From the NCBI GenBank assembly GCA_963575745.1, contig CAUYUJ010015760.1, forward strand, positions 702,147-766,146: a DNA stretch of 64,000 nt, given 5' to 3'. A model generated the notes under the pieces. That model did not search any database and had not been told where the DNA came from. It saw only the letters and a list, made by a program, of their open reading frames with translations. Source of the DNA: Prorocentrum cordatum. Lineage: Eukaryota > Sar > Dinophyceae > Prorocentrales > Prorocentraceae. Below, one piece after another: positions 18,658-29,144 of this stretch (positions within the stretch are counted from its first letter, which is position 1; the number at the start of each line of letters is the position of its first letter). The position numbers and the translations under genes are program-made.

Positions 18658-19850
18658 TCAGCTGAAGCGGCCACGCGAGCCACCAGCCAGTCCGTGCCGA
18701 GCCCAAATGGGCCCAGACCACCGAAGGCGCTCCCCACGCACAGCCAGGCTCTCCCCCGCATTGGGGTCCAGCCCTGCTGACATTGAAACCACTGACACAA
18801 CGGTGCGCTGCCTCATCGCATTGCCCATGTCAGCGTCGCACGTCCTGCCGAGCGAACGGTGCTTCCCATTGACCTCCATGGTGAAGGCGTAGGACTTGCG
18901 TCGGGTGCACACGCGGTAGCCGTAGGTGCTCAGCTCCAGATGCCCAACGCCAACTGTGCCCTTGCTGCCTTGCCCTGCAGCCTCCACGGCCAGCTGCGTG
19001 TCGCCATGGCGCCTCACGGCCGCTGCCTCACGGCTTGGACCCCCCCTGGCCGCGGCAGCCGCGCGCAGGAAAGCAACGCCAGGAGGCGCGTCCTGGCCGC
19101 CGCTGCTGCCGCTGCACTCCGCAGCCGCCGCTGGGCGCCGCATCACGGTCGGACACGCGGCTGGCGGCTCGCCCGCTGCAGCAGGGGGGGCGACCCGTGT
19201 GCCGTCGCGGCAAGGCATTGGCACCTTGATCGGGTCGTGCTTGGTACGGCTCCGTGGCGGGCCCCTGTGGATCGGGTTACAGTGCGGGGCGGCGACCACC
19301 ACCCCCGTCGAGACAAACATGGCCGTTGCCGCGCAGCGTCGGCGAAGTCCCAGCAACCAACGAAAACGAGGAAGCCGAAGACGATACTGCGCAATGCGCT
19401 GCCGCCTGATGACACATGCACGTCTGTCACCCTCTGCGAAGCCGATGTCTAGGTTTCGCACCGCTCTGACCCGAATCGGCCCCGTGGTGGAGCCCAGGTG
19501 CTCCAGGAGCGTGGTGCTGGGGCCCTTGCAGCTAGCCTGGATCCTCGACCTCGTGACTGCAATGGTCAGGTGCACTTCCGCGAGCCTCTTGACCACTGCA
19601 ATGGTTGCCATGGTGAGGTCCTTGGCCATTAGTTTGAGCCCTACCCATCGCTGCAGCGCCGCGTCATCCTCGGCCACCGATGGAACCACGGTCGGGCAAG
19701 CGGCTCTTCTCCCGCCAAGCGGAGAAAGGAGCATGACCTTCATGAAGATGGAGGTGACGGCGCCCCCCACCACCAGCGATTGCGTGACCAGGATCTCGCC
19801 TGAGCCGCGCACCTCCAAGCAAGCGACCCTGGGGAGGCGGTAGAGCGAAA
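18658..19850 (-). pseudogene. LINE reverse transcriptase, C-terminal half
   Basis: Minus-strand frame beginning near 19850: LVVGGAVTSIFMKVMLLSP (motif B region), PTVVPSVAEDDAALQRWVGL (motif C; the catalytic DD pair is kept although the two preceding residues differ from the usual FVDD), LTIAVTRSRIQASC, and the thumb signature VRAVRNLDIGFAEGDRR then RIAQYRLRLPRFRWL. This set is typical of dinoflagellate LINE RTs. Motif A and the fingers are missing upstream, and coding evidence fades after about 19250; the rest of the frame to 18658 is uncertain. The remaining 137 bp to the A-tract look like 3' UTR. Confidence 0.65.
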
Positions 19851-19851
19851 A

Positions 19852-20979
19852 CTATAGCTTGGCCAGCCAGTCGCAGAGGGCAGCCCATACACGCTTCCAA
19901 GCACATCCCCAGGCCGAAGACGCCTCGGCGGCGTCGGCCTCGCCGCTCTCCGCCAGGCCAGTCGCGGCGCAAGGAGCGCCCGCGGCAGGCCCAGCCTCGC
20001 GCGCCGCGCCGTCGGGAAAGTCAGCGGGGTAGCAGAAGGCCAGCTTCGTGACAGACGACGGCCAGCCGCATGTCAGCTTGACGGCCAGCCGCGAGTCGTC
20101 GCGCACCCCGATGCCAGCGTGGACCATCGCACCCAGCTCGTGAGGTCGTAGCGCGTAGCACGAAGAGCCGCCCGGGTCCCTGGAGGAGGCGGGCGCGGCC
20201 CTGATCGCGCTAGCCGAACGCTTGGCAGGGCGCCCGCCCCGATCGGCTAGCCAGTCGAGCGGCGCGTCCGTGGGTTCGTCGGCCAGCGGCCCACTAGTAT
20301 GGTACTCGGCAGCCCAGCCTGCGAAACCCCCCTTGGTCTTGCCAGCGACCTGCTGCACGAACCTGTCGGCTATGGTGCTGGCGTTGTAGTTCGCCACCTG
20401 CAGCTGCAGCTGGGGCTCGTCCATGAATCCTGACGCCAGCGCCAGGCCCAGCGAAGTGATGTGGGCCTGCGCAGTCTCCCGCCTGGCGTCGGCCCGAAAA
20501 TCGGGCTGGCCATTGCACTGGCGACCGAGCGCCTTCAGCGCACTTAGATTCACCAGCACGAGGTCGGTCTGCGCAGCGTCCATGAACGCCATGGTCACTC
20601 GCTTGTTCCAGGAGGAGGCGGCTGCCATCCTCGGGAACCTGGGAGCCGAGGGCTTGACCACCTCAGCCTCAGCCCGCCTCAGGTGCCGCTCGCGCCTGAC
20701 ATCTTCCTGATCGGCATGCTTGAGACCGATGGCGTCCAGCACATGCCACTCGGCCCATTGGAAGAAGGTCTTCCACATGCAATCCGCCGTTGCCGCCGCC
20801 AGGCAAGCCCGCGAATCTGCCCGCCAGTGCGCGCGGACCTCCATGCAGCACGCGCGCGGGAGCGGGGAGGGGAACTCCTTGGCGCCCTCGACGGAGTAGT
20901 GCGATGGCAGTTTCCACCCCTGCAGACCCTCCGCGCGCGCCTCACGCCCGTGTGAAAAAAAAAGCCCACGCGATCGCAA
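19852..20979 (-). pseudogene. LINE-internal open frame of unknown function
   Basis: 375 codons without a recognisable domain. It has long amphipathic segments (DCMWKTFFQWAEWHVLDAIG, AHITSLGLALASGFMDEPQL, STIADRFVQQVAGKTKGGFAGW) and a nuclear-localisation-like GGRPAKRSAS. By position it lies between the finger/endonuclease region and the RT of the LINE, but no endonuclease or RT motif is seen. Base composition matches its neighbours. It could be an accessory part of the LINE protein or captured sequence. Confidence 0.4.
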
Positions 20980-21497
20980 TGAACACGACGAAACGCCTCA
21001 ACTTTGTTACGAGGAAGCTTGCAGCGTGTGAGCCTCGTCGTATCCCAAGCGCCCTGCTCGAACGTGGCCATCCCCATGCCGCGCTCCGCGGAGAGCCAGG
21101 TGCCTTCGGCGGCGTGCACCTCCCAATCAGCACCCTTGCTGCACTTGAAATCCTTGCCGCTCTGACCCCGCTGGTTGCTCGGCGGTGCCGATGCCCACTT
21201 GCCACTGGCGGGAGGCTGACGAAGCTGCCAAGGTAGCCAAGGCTGCCCTGCTCCGCGTGGTGGCCGAGGCCGCACGCCGCCACGCCCAGGCTTTATGAGC
21301 ATCGTGCGGTCGGCCACCAGGCACTCACCACACGCGCACTGCCGCTGAACCGCCATGGTCCAGACAAACTCAGGGTTATAAGCGCCGCTACTCACCAACG
21401 CGGTGCCGCCCACGAAGTCCACGTCGAAAGCGGAGAGGCCCTCGCCAACCTTCATGTCGGCGTAAAACCATGCACTGCCCGCAGATGGGCCTGCCAC
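20930..21497 (-). pseudogene. LINE ORF, copy 2 of the 5' UTR and finger region
   Basis: ATG at 21356 is preceded by the same leader words as copy 1 (TATAACCCTGAGTTTGTCTGG before the ATG, versus TATAACTCTGGGTTTGTCTCGG). The protein QRQCACGECLVAD ... LRQPPASGKWASAPPSNQRGQ is clearly homologous, but the second Cys pair is lost (MLIKPGRGG). The homology fades near 20950. A duplicated 5' region inside one retroposed RNA points to template switching or an earlier nested insertion. Confidence 0.6.
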
Positions 21498-21533
21498 ATG
21501 CGTGACCGCCGCGCGACCAGGCGTAGGGCACCG

Positions 21534-22811
21534 TCAGTTGCCCAGCCTCGAACCCGCCAAGGCCAGGCGACCTCGGCGCCCACTGCAGGAGATCTCCGTG
21601 GCCAGACTGCCCATCCGAGAGCTTGTGACTGGCGTGGCGTCCGTGCGCCAGCCCACCCCAGCCAACTCGAATGAAACTACGCTGCCGGGCTCCTCAGACA
21701 GGTGTGCCTCTTGAGCGAAAGTGAGGTCACACCTACGAATCCCGTAGTGTCCGAGGAGGCCCTCGAACCTGCTGTCCGCATTCGCGCCGATGGAGAGGGC
21801 CGACCACCAGCGCCCGCGAACACGGCTAACCAAGGGTCCGTGGCTTCGTTGCGTCCCGCAGCGTGTCGAGAACGTCGCGCCGTCGCGGATCCGCTTGCGC
21901 TGCTCGTCGTCGTCGCCAGAGCCACCAAGGAGCCCACCAGGATCCTCCTCGCCCAGGAAGTCTTCGAACCCCGCTGCATCCCCCGCTGTTGCAGGGGCTG
22001 CTGCTGCTGGCGCTGCTGCGGCCGCACCGCCGCCTGGCCGCCCCGCGGGCTGCCCTGCGTCGGGCTCGGCAGGCTCGGCGGCGCCGGCAGCCGCGGCAGC
22101 CCCGACGTGCGGGCGAGCTGCCTTCGCTTCCTCGGCGAGCTCTATGACCATGTTCGGCAGCTGCCGGAGGAAGTCCTGGCCCGAGACGCCGTCGGTGTTG
22201 AGCGCGCCGAGCTTCTGCTTGATGGCCTCGGGACTGATGCCGCCTCCGTAGAGCGCAGCATCTTCGCGCTTGGCCTCCGCCAGCTCCTGCTCCAGCTGCG
22301 AGATGGCCTCCTGCGCCCTTTGCACCTGCGCCAGAGCCTTGCGAGCAGCCTCCGAGTCTCGCAGAAGCCGAGCTCGGGCATCCGCAAGCTGACGGGCAAG
22401 CCCACCCACCTTCTGCGGCGCAGACCTGCCCACCAAGCCGAGAGCATGATCACGACGAACTGCTTCAATTTTGCTGCGAGGCGAGTGGCTGAGGGTGAGC
22501 TTAGCCGCATCCCACGCCCCCTGCTCGAAAGCCGCCCAGATCTTGATCTGCTCCGCGGTGAGCGCGGTGCCCGCGGTGGCGCCCTTCTCCCAGCCTGTGC
22601 CCTTGCAGCCCTTGAACACCTTGCCGTTCTGGCCCCGCTGATTGCTCGGCGGCGCCGTCGCTCACTTGCCACTGGCGGGAGGCTGACGAAGCTGCCGAGG
22701 CTGTCCTGCTCCGCGCAGTCGAGGCCGCAGTCCGCCACAACCAGGCTTCGAACACCTCGTGCGGTCGGCCGCCAGGCACTCCCCACAAACGCACTGCCAC
22801 TGAGCCGCCAT
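21534..22811 (-). pseudogene. LINE ORF, copy 1: zinc finger, coiled coil, start of endonuclease
   Basis: ATG at 22811 begins a short Cys cluster (QWQCVCGECLAAD, then RCSKPGCGG) of RanBP-like spacing. A TGA at 22662-22664 stands where copy 2 has Trp. The frame continues from about 22660 to 21534: an acidic/basic coiled coil (QLADARARLLRDSEAARKAL, QEAISQLEQELAEAKRED), an Ala/Pro/Gly linker, and then SIGANADSRFEGLLGHYG ... LTFAQEAHLSEE, which matches the N-terminal strand and QE box of LINE AP-type endonucleases. The reading stops at 21534-21536 before the endonuclease His/Asp motifs. Function in the parent element would be RNA binding and target nicking. Confidence 0.65.
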
Positions 22812-22969
22812 GGCCGAGACAAACCCAGAGTTATAAGTGCCAAAACGAGGAGAGCCCGCGCGCGAGCCGTCGGGGAGCTGGACCTGGGAACGAAGAGAAT
22901 TGGCTCAAAACGCGATCCCTCGCGCTCAAGCCGCCCTTTCGGACTCGCGGTCGTCGGGAGTCGCATTGC

Positions 22970-22991
22970 CTTAAGCCAAAATTGCTACGGA
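22970..22991 (-). other. Spliced-leader relic at 5' end of LINE copy
   Basis: Minus strand reads TCCGTAGCAATTTTGG then CTTAAG, the dinoflagellate SL with two substitutions (C to A and C to T). It touches the target duplication on its 5' side. It lies 158 nt upstream of the first ATG of the LINE ORF (22811) on the same strand. It is not followed by a GT donor, so it is an SL added to mRNA, not an SL RNA gene. Confidence 0.9.
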
Positions 22992-23003
22992 GGATTCGTG
23001 CTC
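22992..23003 (+). repeat. 12-bp target-site duplication, LINE 5' side
   Basis: GGATTCGTGCTC, identical to 18504-18515 on the other side of the LINE copy. Confidence 0.9.
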
Positions 23004-23049
23004 CAGGTGAGGCCCAATCTATAGGAGCATACGTAAAACATGGGATTGG

Positions 23050-23290
23050 AGCCACTCCTGTTGCCTTCTGAGGCCTCCTGCTCCTAGGGCCTCTCGGGGC
23101 CTCCTGTTGCCTTCCGAGGCCTCCTGGCGCTTCCTCTGGCCTCCTGGGGCCTCCTGTGGCTTCCTGAGGCCTCCAGGAGCTTCCTGGGGCCTCCTAGAGC
23201 TTCTTGGGACATCCAGTGGTCTCTTGAGTCTTTCTGTGGCCTCCTGATGCCTCCCGGGACCTCATATGGTCTCCTGGGGCCTCCTGGAGC
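23050..23290 (+). repeat. GGCCTCCTG minisatellite
   Basis: Tandem GGCCTCCTG/GAGGCCTCC-type words of 11-12 bp; same type as 18196-18306. Confidence 0.85.
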
Positions 23291-23295
23291 CCGTT

Positions 23296-24020
23296 GGGAA
23301 AATGAGCGCCTCGCTCGAGACACCCTCCAAATCTGCTCCAAACGCGTCGGATGTTGGGACAGAAAACGGGCAAACCGTTTGAGACATCCCCACAACACGG
23401 CAGCAAACGGGACCGTGAGATAACCCCTGGCGGCCCCCCTTAGGGGGGTGAGCACGGGCGCCTCGCTCGAGACATCCTCCAAATCTGCTCCGAACGCGAA
23501 GGATGCTGGGACAGAAAACAGGCAAACCGCTTGAGGCATCCCCACAAAACGGCTGCGAACGGGACCGTGAGCTAACCCCTGGCGGTTCCCTTTAGGGGTG
23601 GTGAAAATGAGCGCCTCGCTCGAGAAGACCTCTAAAGCTGCTCCGAAACGAAGGATGTTGGGACAGAAGACAGGCAAACCGCTCGAACCATCCCCACAAA
23701 CCGGCCGCGATGAGATAACCCTTCGGCGGCTCTCCTTAGGGACGTGAAAATGAGCGCCTCGCTCGAGACGGCCTCCAAATCTGCTCCGACAGCGAAGGAT
23801 GTTGGGACGGCAAACAGGCAAATCGTTCGAGACATCCCCACAACACGGCCGCGAAAGGGACCGTGAGATAACCCCTGGCGGCTTACCTCAGGGGACGCTG
23901 AAACCAGCGCCCCGCCTGAGACATCCTCACAATCTGCTCTGGTAGCCAAGGATGTTGGGACAGCAAACAAGCAAACCGCTTGGGGCATCCCCACAGAACG
24001 GCCGCGAACGGGGCGTGCGT
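23296..24020 (+). repeat. Five copies of a ~150-bp satellite
   Basis: Units start with AATGAGCGCCTCGCTCGAGA-like sequence at about 23301, 23453, 23606, 23749 and 23900 (spacing about 143-153 bp). They contain GGATGTTGGGACAG and GGGACCGTGAGATAACCCC. The weak minus-strand frames through it repeat with the unit and are artefacts. Confidence 0.9.
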
Positions 24021-24165
24021 GAGTCTCACCATGAGTAAGTCTGAGTAGGAGTAGGTTTGAGTATGAGTTGGTCTGAGTATGAGTAATTCTGTGTGTGACT
24101 AAGTTTGGGCATGAGTACGTATGGGTGTGAGTCAGTCGGTGTACGAGTAAGTCTGGGTATGAGGA
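24020..24165 (+). repeat. TATGAGTAAGTCTGAG-type minisatellite
   Basis: About eight imperfect 16-18-bp units of TATGAGTAAGTCTGAG-like sequence. Confidence 0.75.
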
Positions 24166-24239
24166 GGAGAGGGGGAGAGAAGCGGGAGAAGAAGAAGGAA
24201 GAGGAGGCGTCCAAGTGATAACAAGAACCCCCTCTTAGA

Positions 24240-24570
24240 GTATGGGGAACCAGAATCAAGGGTTTCTGCCTCTCGGGACCCTCTTGGGAGGGCTATTGAT
24301 GTCTAGAAGGCTTCTTGGGCAATCTGGGGGCCATCCTGGGCGTTTTGGACCGATCGTGCGGCGATTCGGGGCACCAGTTGGACCGTCTGGGCGGCATATT
24401 GGGGCTCTCTTGGCCCGTCTTGCCACTTGTGGCACTTGCGGGCCCGAACAAATCATGCGACAAGACTCGACACGCCGCAGGAGGCACGCGCCACGCCTGG
24501 GAAGAGTTGTGAATTGGGGTCAGGGGCCCTTCAAGAATCTTCAGGATTGAGGATTGAGGCTTAAATGATT
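24240..24570 (+). repeat. Diverged CTTGGG-family segment
   Basis: Begins GGGGAACCAGAATCAAGGG, then CTCTTGGGAGGG, TCTTGGGC and GGGCGTTTTGG words. A degenerate member of the family at 9050-10935. Confidence 0.6.
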
Positions 24571-24920
24571 CGGCCAACGACCTTAGGACACTCCAATTCG
24601 AGTCTCAAGGTCGCTGTAGTGCATATAGCCGAACACATACCACAAAGAGAAAGAGGAGATACAGTGTGAGAGAGAAAGAGAAACAAAGCAATGACAGGGA
24701 AGCTAGGCGTGGAACGCATGCGCGTATCCATGACATCCACTGATTCGGGCTCTTGTCTGGTGCATGTGTTCCTCAATTTGTATCTAAACAGTTACACGAT
24801 GGGGGGGGCACGGTGATCGATGGGAGAAGTTTGCGGCGCCTCGGAACAAGAGTCGGGCCAGGGAGAAAAAGGGCTTGGGTCCATTGTAGGACACACAAGG
24901 AATATCGCCTGTTCGGGAAA
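24571..24920. other. No gene recognised
   Basis: A purine-rich AGAGAAAG patch (24650-24690) and nothing else recognisable; short open frames on both strands carry no domain. Confidence 0.4.
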
Positions 24921-24923
24921 CTT

Positions 24924-25045
24924 GATTTTCGGAGGCCCGTGCGGATGTTCTGGGTTGGCGTTGGGCTTTTCCCTGGCGGCGCATGCGTCACCCCCCCTCC
25001 CCCGTTGTGCTGACCCATGAAATCCGCACGGACCTTCGAAACCTC
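24924..25045. repeat. Foldback element, family F (copy 1)
   Basis: Left arm GGAGGCCCGTGCGGATGTTC and right arm GAAATCCGCACGGACCTTCG are inverted copies around a ~60-bp spacer. Related copies are at 28280-28402, 30779-30951 and, as a partial arm, near 35395-35455. Confidence 0.65.
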
Positions 25046-25289
25046 ATAGGAACTTGCGGTCGAACGTGGCGCTGAACGGGCTCGCGGGGGACGAGAGCAA
25101 ATTAGGCATGCTCATGCGCCGTCCCCGACCATTCCCATCCTGGACATGCGTCCTTCGTCTGGACAAGGGGGCGGCTGCTCCGACGCTAGGGCGTGGTTCT
25201 ATATTGCGGGGGCCATAACGCGCGTTCTGCCCCCCCCCCTTTCACGTAACGCTCTGGCCCCCAGTGCGCCCCCCCCGCATTGCCGCCGT

Positions 25290-25492
25290 GCGCATAGGGA
25301 TCCACATAGGAATCCGAATAAGGATCCGCATGGGCATCCGCACAGAAATCCGCACAGGGATCTGCATGGGGATCGCATAGAGATATCCATCGGAATCCGC
25401 ATATGCATCCGCATAGGGATCCGCATAGGGACGCGCAGAGGGATCCCCAGAGGGGTCCTCACAAGGATCCGCATAGAGATCCGCATATGGGC
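25290..25492 (+). repeat. 12-bp GGATCCGCATAG minisatellite
   Basis: About 16 imperfect tandem units (GGATCCGCATAG, GAATCCGAATAA, GAAATCCGCACA). Confidence 0.9.
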
Positions 25493-25569
25493 GGTGGTCG
25501 CGGGCAAGTTGCGGTGCTCTCATGTATTTGTGGTGTTCGTAAGAGAGAGAGGGCAACAGAAGGAGAAGG

Positions 25570-25736
25570 ACGACGACGACAACGACGACGAGGATGGAGG
25601 AGGGAGGTAATTAGCATACCTCTTATACGCCACGTGGAGGCAAAGACGCCTTCGCAGGAACGTGCTCGCCACAACTCCTCGTCACTCTTCGTTGTCGGTC
25701 GTCGTCGTCGTTGTCGTTGTCGTGTTCGTCCTCGTA

Positions 25737-25791
<55 letters not shown>

Positions 25792-26280
25792 TCCCTCGTC
25801 GTCGCTCGTCGTCGTCGTCGTCGCTCTTCGTTGTCGGTCGTCGTCGTAGTCATCGTCGTCGCTCGTCGTCGTCGTCGTCTTCGTCGTTTTCGTTGTTGTC
25901 GTCGGTCGTCATCGCTCGCGGTCGCTCTTCGTTGTCACATGTCTTCGAATGCTTCCGAGGGTTTTCGGATGACCTCCAGAAGGTCTCTGGAGGCTTCCAT
26001 AGGCCTCAGGAGGTCTCCGGTGGGGTCGCTCGTCGCCGTCGCGTTCGTCGTCGTCGTCGTCGTCGTCGCTTGTCGTCGTCGTCGTCGTGTTCGCTTGTCG
26101 TCGTCGCTTGTCGTCGTCGTGGTCGCTTGTCGTCGTCGTCGTCGTCTTCGCATTCGTCGTCGTCGTGGTCGCTCGTCGTCGTCGTCTTCGTCGTCGTCGT
26201 CGTCGTCGCTCGTCGCTCGTCGCTCGTCGTCGTCGTCGTCGTCGTCGTCGTGGTCGTCTTCGTCGTGCGCGCGGACGGTG
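25570..26280 (+). repeat. (GAC/GTC)n trinucleotide repeat
   Basis: Short (GAC)n near 25570-25590, then long (GTC/CGT)n tracts at 25687-25925 and 26035-26275, separated by a 110-bp non-repeat with CTCCAGAAGGTCTCTGGAGG. Poly-Val, -Ser and -Arg frames are artefacts. Confidence 0.95.
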
Positions 26281-26411
26281 TGGTGGTGCCGGAACCGCAC
26301 GGCAGGGGGGCGGCGTTATGTTATACCCCTCCATAACGCCCGTTATCGCCTCGAATCAAGAAACGCGCTTCTAGACCCAGGCGTGGACCTGGCCAGGGCC
26401 GGCGTTCGAAT

Positions 26412-26600
26412 GTGTGTGTAGTTGGCGTCCGCCTGAGGCTCACCAACGCCGAGGTGCGCCACCTCGACTGGCACGACTTCCTGGCGCGACCGGGCCGTCC
26501 CGCCGCTACGCCTGCCGAGCGGTTTGAGCTGATCGCGGCTGCAGATGCAGCGCCCTCAGCGTTCCTTGCCCGCGAGGTCACCGATCGCGGCAAGGGCTGA
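26412..26600 (+). other. Candidate terminal exon of a host gene
   Basis: After GTGTGTGTAG (26421-26430), a plausible splice acceptor, one frame reads VRLRLTNAEVRHLDWHDFLA ... PAERFELIAAADAAPSAFLA to a TGA at 26598-26600. The stretch has strong G/C third positions and no repeats, unlike its surroundings. No family is recognised and no partner exon can be joined with confidence. Confidence 0.3.
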
Positions 26601-27265
26601 AGGGACGAGGAGGCGCGGAAGGAAGAGCAGGGAGGGAGGAGCAGGAGGAGGACGGCGAGGATGGGAAGGACGTAGAGCAGGAGGATCAGGAGTGCCGTAC
26701 AACCGCCTTCACCTCCACTCCCACCTCCCCAGCCCCCTGCCCCCCCCCTCCCCCATTTTGCCTGTTGCCCCCGCTCCACTTACAGCGGGGAGGGGGAGGA
26801 GCCCCTCCTCCAACCTCTGCGTGATGTTTTCCGCCAGGTAAGAGGAGGAGTGACGCCGCGGGCGGAACGCCCCCATGGCCTGGCAAAGAAAATTGTGAGG
26901 AGGAGGGGAAGGATGAGGAGAAGGAGAACCTGTGCAAACCCAAGACTAATCAACAATGTTGGAAGTTGGAATGAACCCTCCCTCCGAACTCCCTCTACAA
27001 GGGTTAATCTCCACTGAGAGAACTGCCTCGTGGGGAGACAACCGTTTGAAGACCCTGAAGCATACCAAAACACCATTGTCGGGAGTCCAGCGCCACATAT
27101 TCACCTCATTGTTGCGTCTTGGCGATCCTGAATCGTGCCAGAACATCTTTCCTGGGTCTCCAACACCGCGCATCGACGTAACTGCTGCATCCTCACAATC
27201 CTGAACCTTCCAAAACCTAATTTCTGGTACGTGACCATGGGAAGCCAGGAAACGATTGCACTTCA
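26601..27265. other. No gene recognised
   Basis: Purine-rich then pyrimidine-rich low-complexity sequence to about 26830, then unremarkable sequence. Short frames only. Confidence 0.4.
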
Positions 27266-27269
27266 GCGA

Positions 27270-27590
27270 ATGTGCGCGGCGCTAACGTGAGAGCCACATT
27301 TTGAAAACTATTCGCCCTCAATTTGCGAAGCTCTTGCAACATTTTAAGACGAATGCGTGCGGCGCGAGAGCCACATTTTGAAAACCGCCTGCTCTGAATC
27401 CACGAAACTGCTACAATATGTTAAAACAAGCGCTCGCGGCGCTAAGGCGAGAGCCAAATTTTGAAAACTGTCCGCCCTCAAATTGTCGAGGTCTTGCAAT
27501 TTTTGCAACAAATTTTCGTAGCGCTAAGACGAGATCCACATCTTGAAAACCACCCGCCATCCATGTGTGAAACCGCTGCCAACGTTTAAG
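27270..27590 (+). repeat. Four copies of a ~80-bp repeat
   Basis: GAGAGCCACATTTTGAAAAC or a close variant occurs at 27289, 27366, 27449 and 27531 (spacing 77, 83, 82), with shared CGGCGCTAA and TGCAAC words between. Confidence 0.85.
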
Positions 27591-28279
27591 CTTCGGAGTC
27601 GTATATGCTGAGGCGAAACGCCGGCCCGCCCTTTTGATTGGCCTCGGGGTGTGACAGGGAGGAATATTTCATAAGGAAAAGGAATGGAGGTTTCATGTGA
27701 TATAGGGGGAGAGAGGTATAATGGGACGAATTCGAAAACTCACGAAAGCACTCGTCGCCTCACCCATATGCCGCCTGTCGCCAGCGCTTGAGATCTCGAG
27801 CTGACCTTCAAACCTTTTTGCGGCTACTGATGAGGGGAACCTTTCCATCCTTAGCTGGTTTTTTGACGGCATTGGTGCCCCGGCAAGGGCCTTTGGAGGC
27901 CGAAATTTGCCAGAAGTTTTACGCAATGATTTCTCACAGCGCAAGGAACGAAAGGAAACCTGGGAAGGAGGAGAGGGGGTGAGGAGGGATGATAATGATC
28001 ACCTCCATGTCAATCATGCCGGGGAAAAGAGGGTGGATTGGATGATTGTGCATGACGCATGAATAAGAGTAGGTGTACTTGTGGACCCGCCGTTATGGAC
28101 GTCTTCTTCGTTGCCCGCGGGTCCATGAAGGAATCCTGGGATCCCTTCTGTGCCTGTTGACGACAAGGAGTACTGGTGCACGAGTGGGAGTGGAGACCTC
28201 CGCAGCCCACATGACACATGATAGCAGGTGCCAAAATGTAGAGCCTATGATCGAAGAAGAAATAATGACCTACACATGA
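27591..28279. other. No gene recognised
   Basis: Unassigned non-repetitive sequence with short ATG frames on both strands and no domain. Confidence 0.4.
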
Positions 28280-28402
28280 TTGATCGAAGGTCCGCACGGC
28301 TTTCGTGGACAGTCGCTGGCCCCCCCTGGCGGCGCCTCTGGCGCCGCCCAGGGAGGTCCAACTTCGATTCAAGAAATCCGCGCGGACCTTCGAACATTGA
28401 TC
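28280..28402. repeat. Foldback element, family F (copy 2)
   Basis: Left arm TGATCGAAGGTCCGCACGGC and right arm GCGCGGACCTTCGAACATTG pair, with an inner GGCGGCGCC/GGCGCCGCC stem. Confidence 0.75.
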
Positions 28403-29144
28403 TGAATGTGTTTTTTACAATTGATGTCCGGGCGAGCCCATGACTGGGATGAATCGCTCGGAGCGCTCTGGAGGGGCCGCGGCGCCCGAGAAATGCTCCA
28501 GAGCCGCCCGATCTCAGAAATTTCCGATTTGTCCCTGTCCGATTTCGTCCCAGTCTCGGCTACGTCTTCTACATGGGGGTCACCAGTGGAGGCGCCGAGG
28601 TCTATGATGGTCCTCGCCAGGGAGGGAGGGGGAAGAGAGATTGTCAGGGGGCAACGTTCGGGGGCGACACGTTCAGGCGGGATGCATCGACCCCCAATCG
28701 CCTACTTGCGGATTTGCAATCGGGAGCCCGTCGCCGGCTTATCGTCTATGTAGCGTCGATTCAAGTTCGATGCGTAACCCCCTGAGCAGGTCCCGTCCAT
28801 GATTATGAGTTGTCAACTGGCATTCACCCTCGGAGTTGTACGGTGGCAAATCAGAGGAGCCCTGTTCACCTTCGCAATTCCGTCTTCAGACCATACCAGC
28901 GTCGACGAACGTCTGGTAATCGGTGAGACAGCGCCGCTTTAGCGTCGACTTAGCGCTGATTCGCGTCCACCAGCGTCGGTTCGCAAGTGCCAGCAAGATG
29001 GTACGGCCGGACCGAGGTATAATGTCGAAGTCGGCTCGGAGAGGGTACCCTCATGTTCTTCGTGTCTGTTAGATGTTCTTGTGCATCCTGGGGAGAATAC
29101 CCTTGAACGTTCTGTTCCTGGATAGCTCGTTGGAGAGCTAAGAG
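28403..29144. other. No gene recognised
   Basis: Nothing beyond short frames and a few GCGTCGA repeats near 28905-28985. Confidence 0.4.

Larger units (their letters stand above)
18516..22991 (-). mobile_element. Retroposed trans-spliced LINE transcript
   Basis: A 4.48-kb minus-strand insertion with every mark of reverse transcription from a mature dinoflagellate mRNA. The 5' end is a complete 22-nt spliced leader (22970-22991) with two mismatches. The 3' end is an A6 tract (plus-strand T6 at 18516-18521). Both ends are flanked by the same 12 bp, GGATTCGTGCTC (18504-18515 and 22992-23003). Inside, in minus-strand order: a zinc-finger/coiled-coil ORF with the start of an AP-type endonuclease, a second diverged copy of the 5' UTR and finger region, a long unassigned frame, and the palm/thumb end of a non-LTR reverse transcriptase. 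Stops and missing RT motif A show a dead copy. Confidence 0.85.

Noticed and set aside
25662-26336. Poly-Val/Ser/Arg frames
   Set aside because: Products of the GTC trinucleotide repeat.
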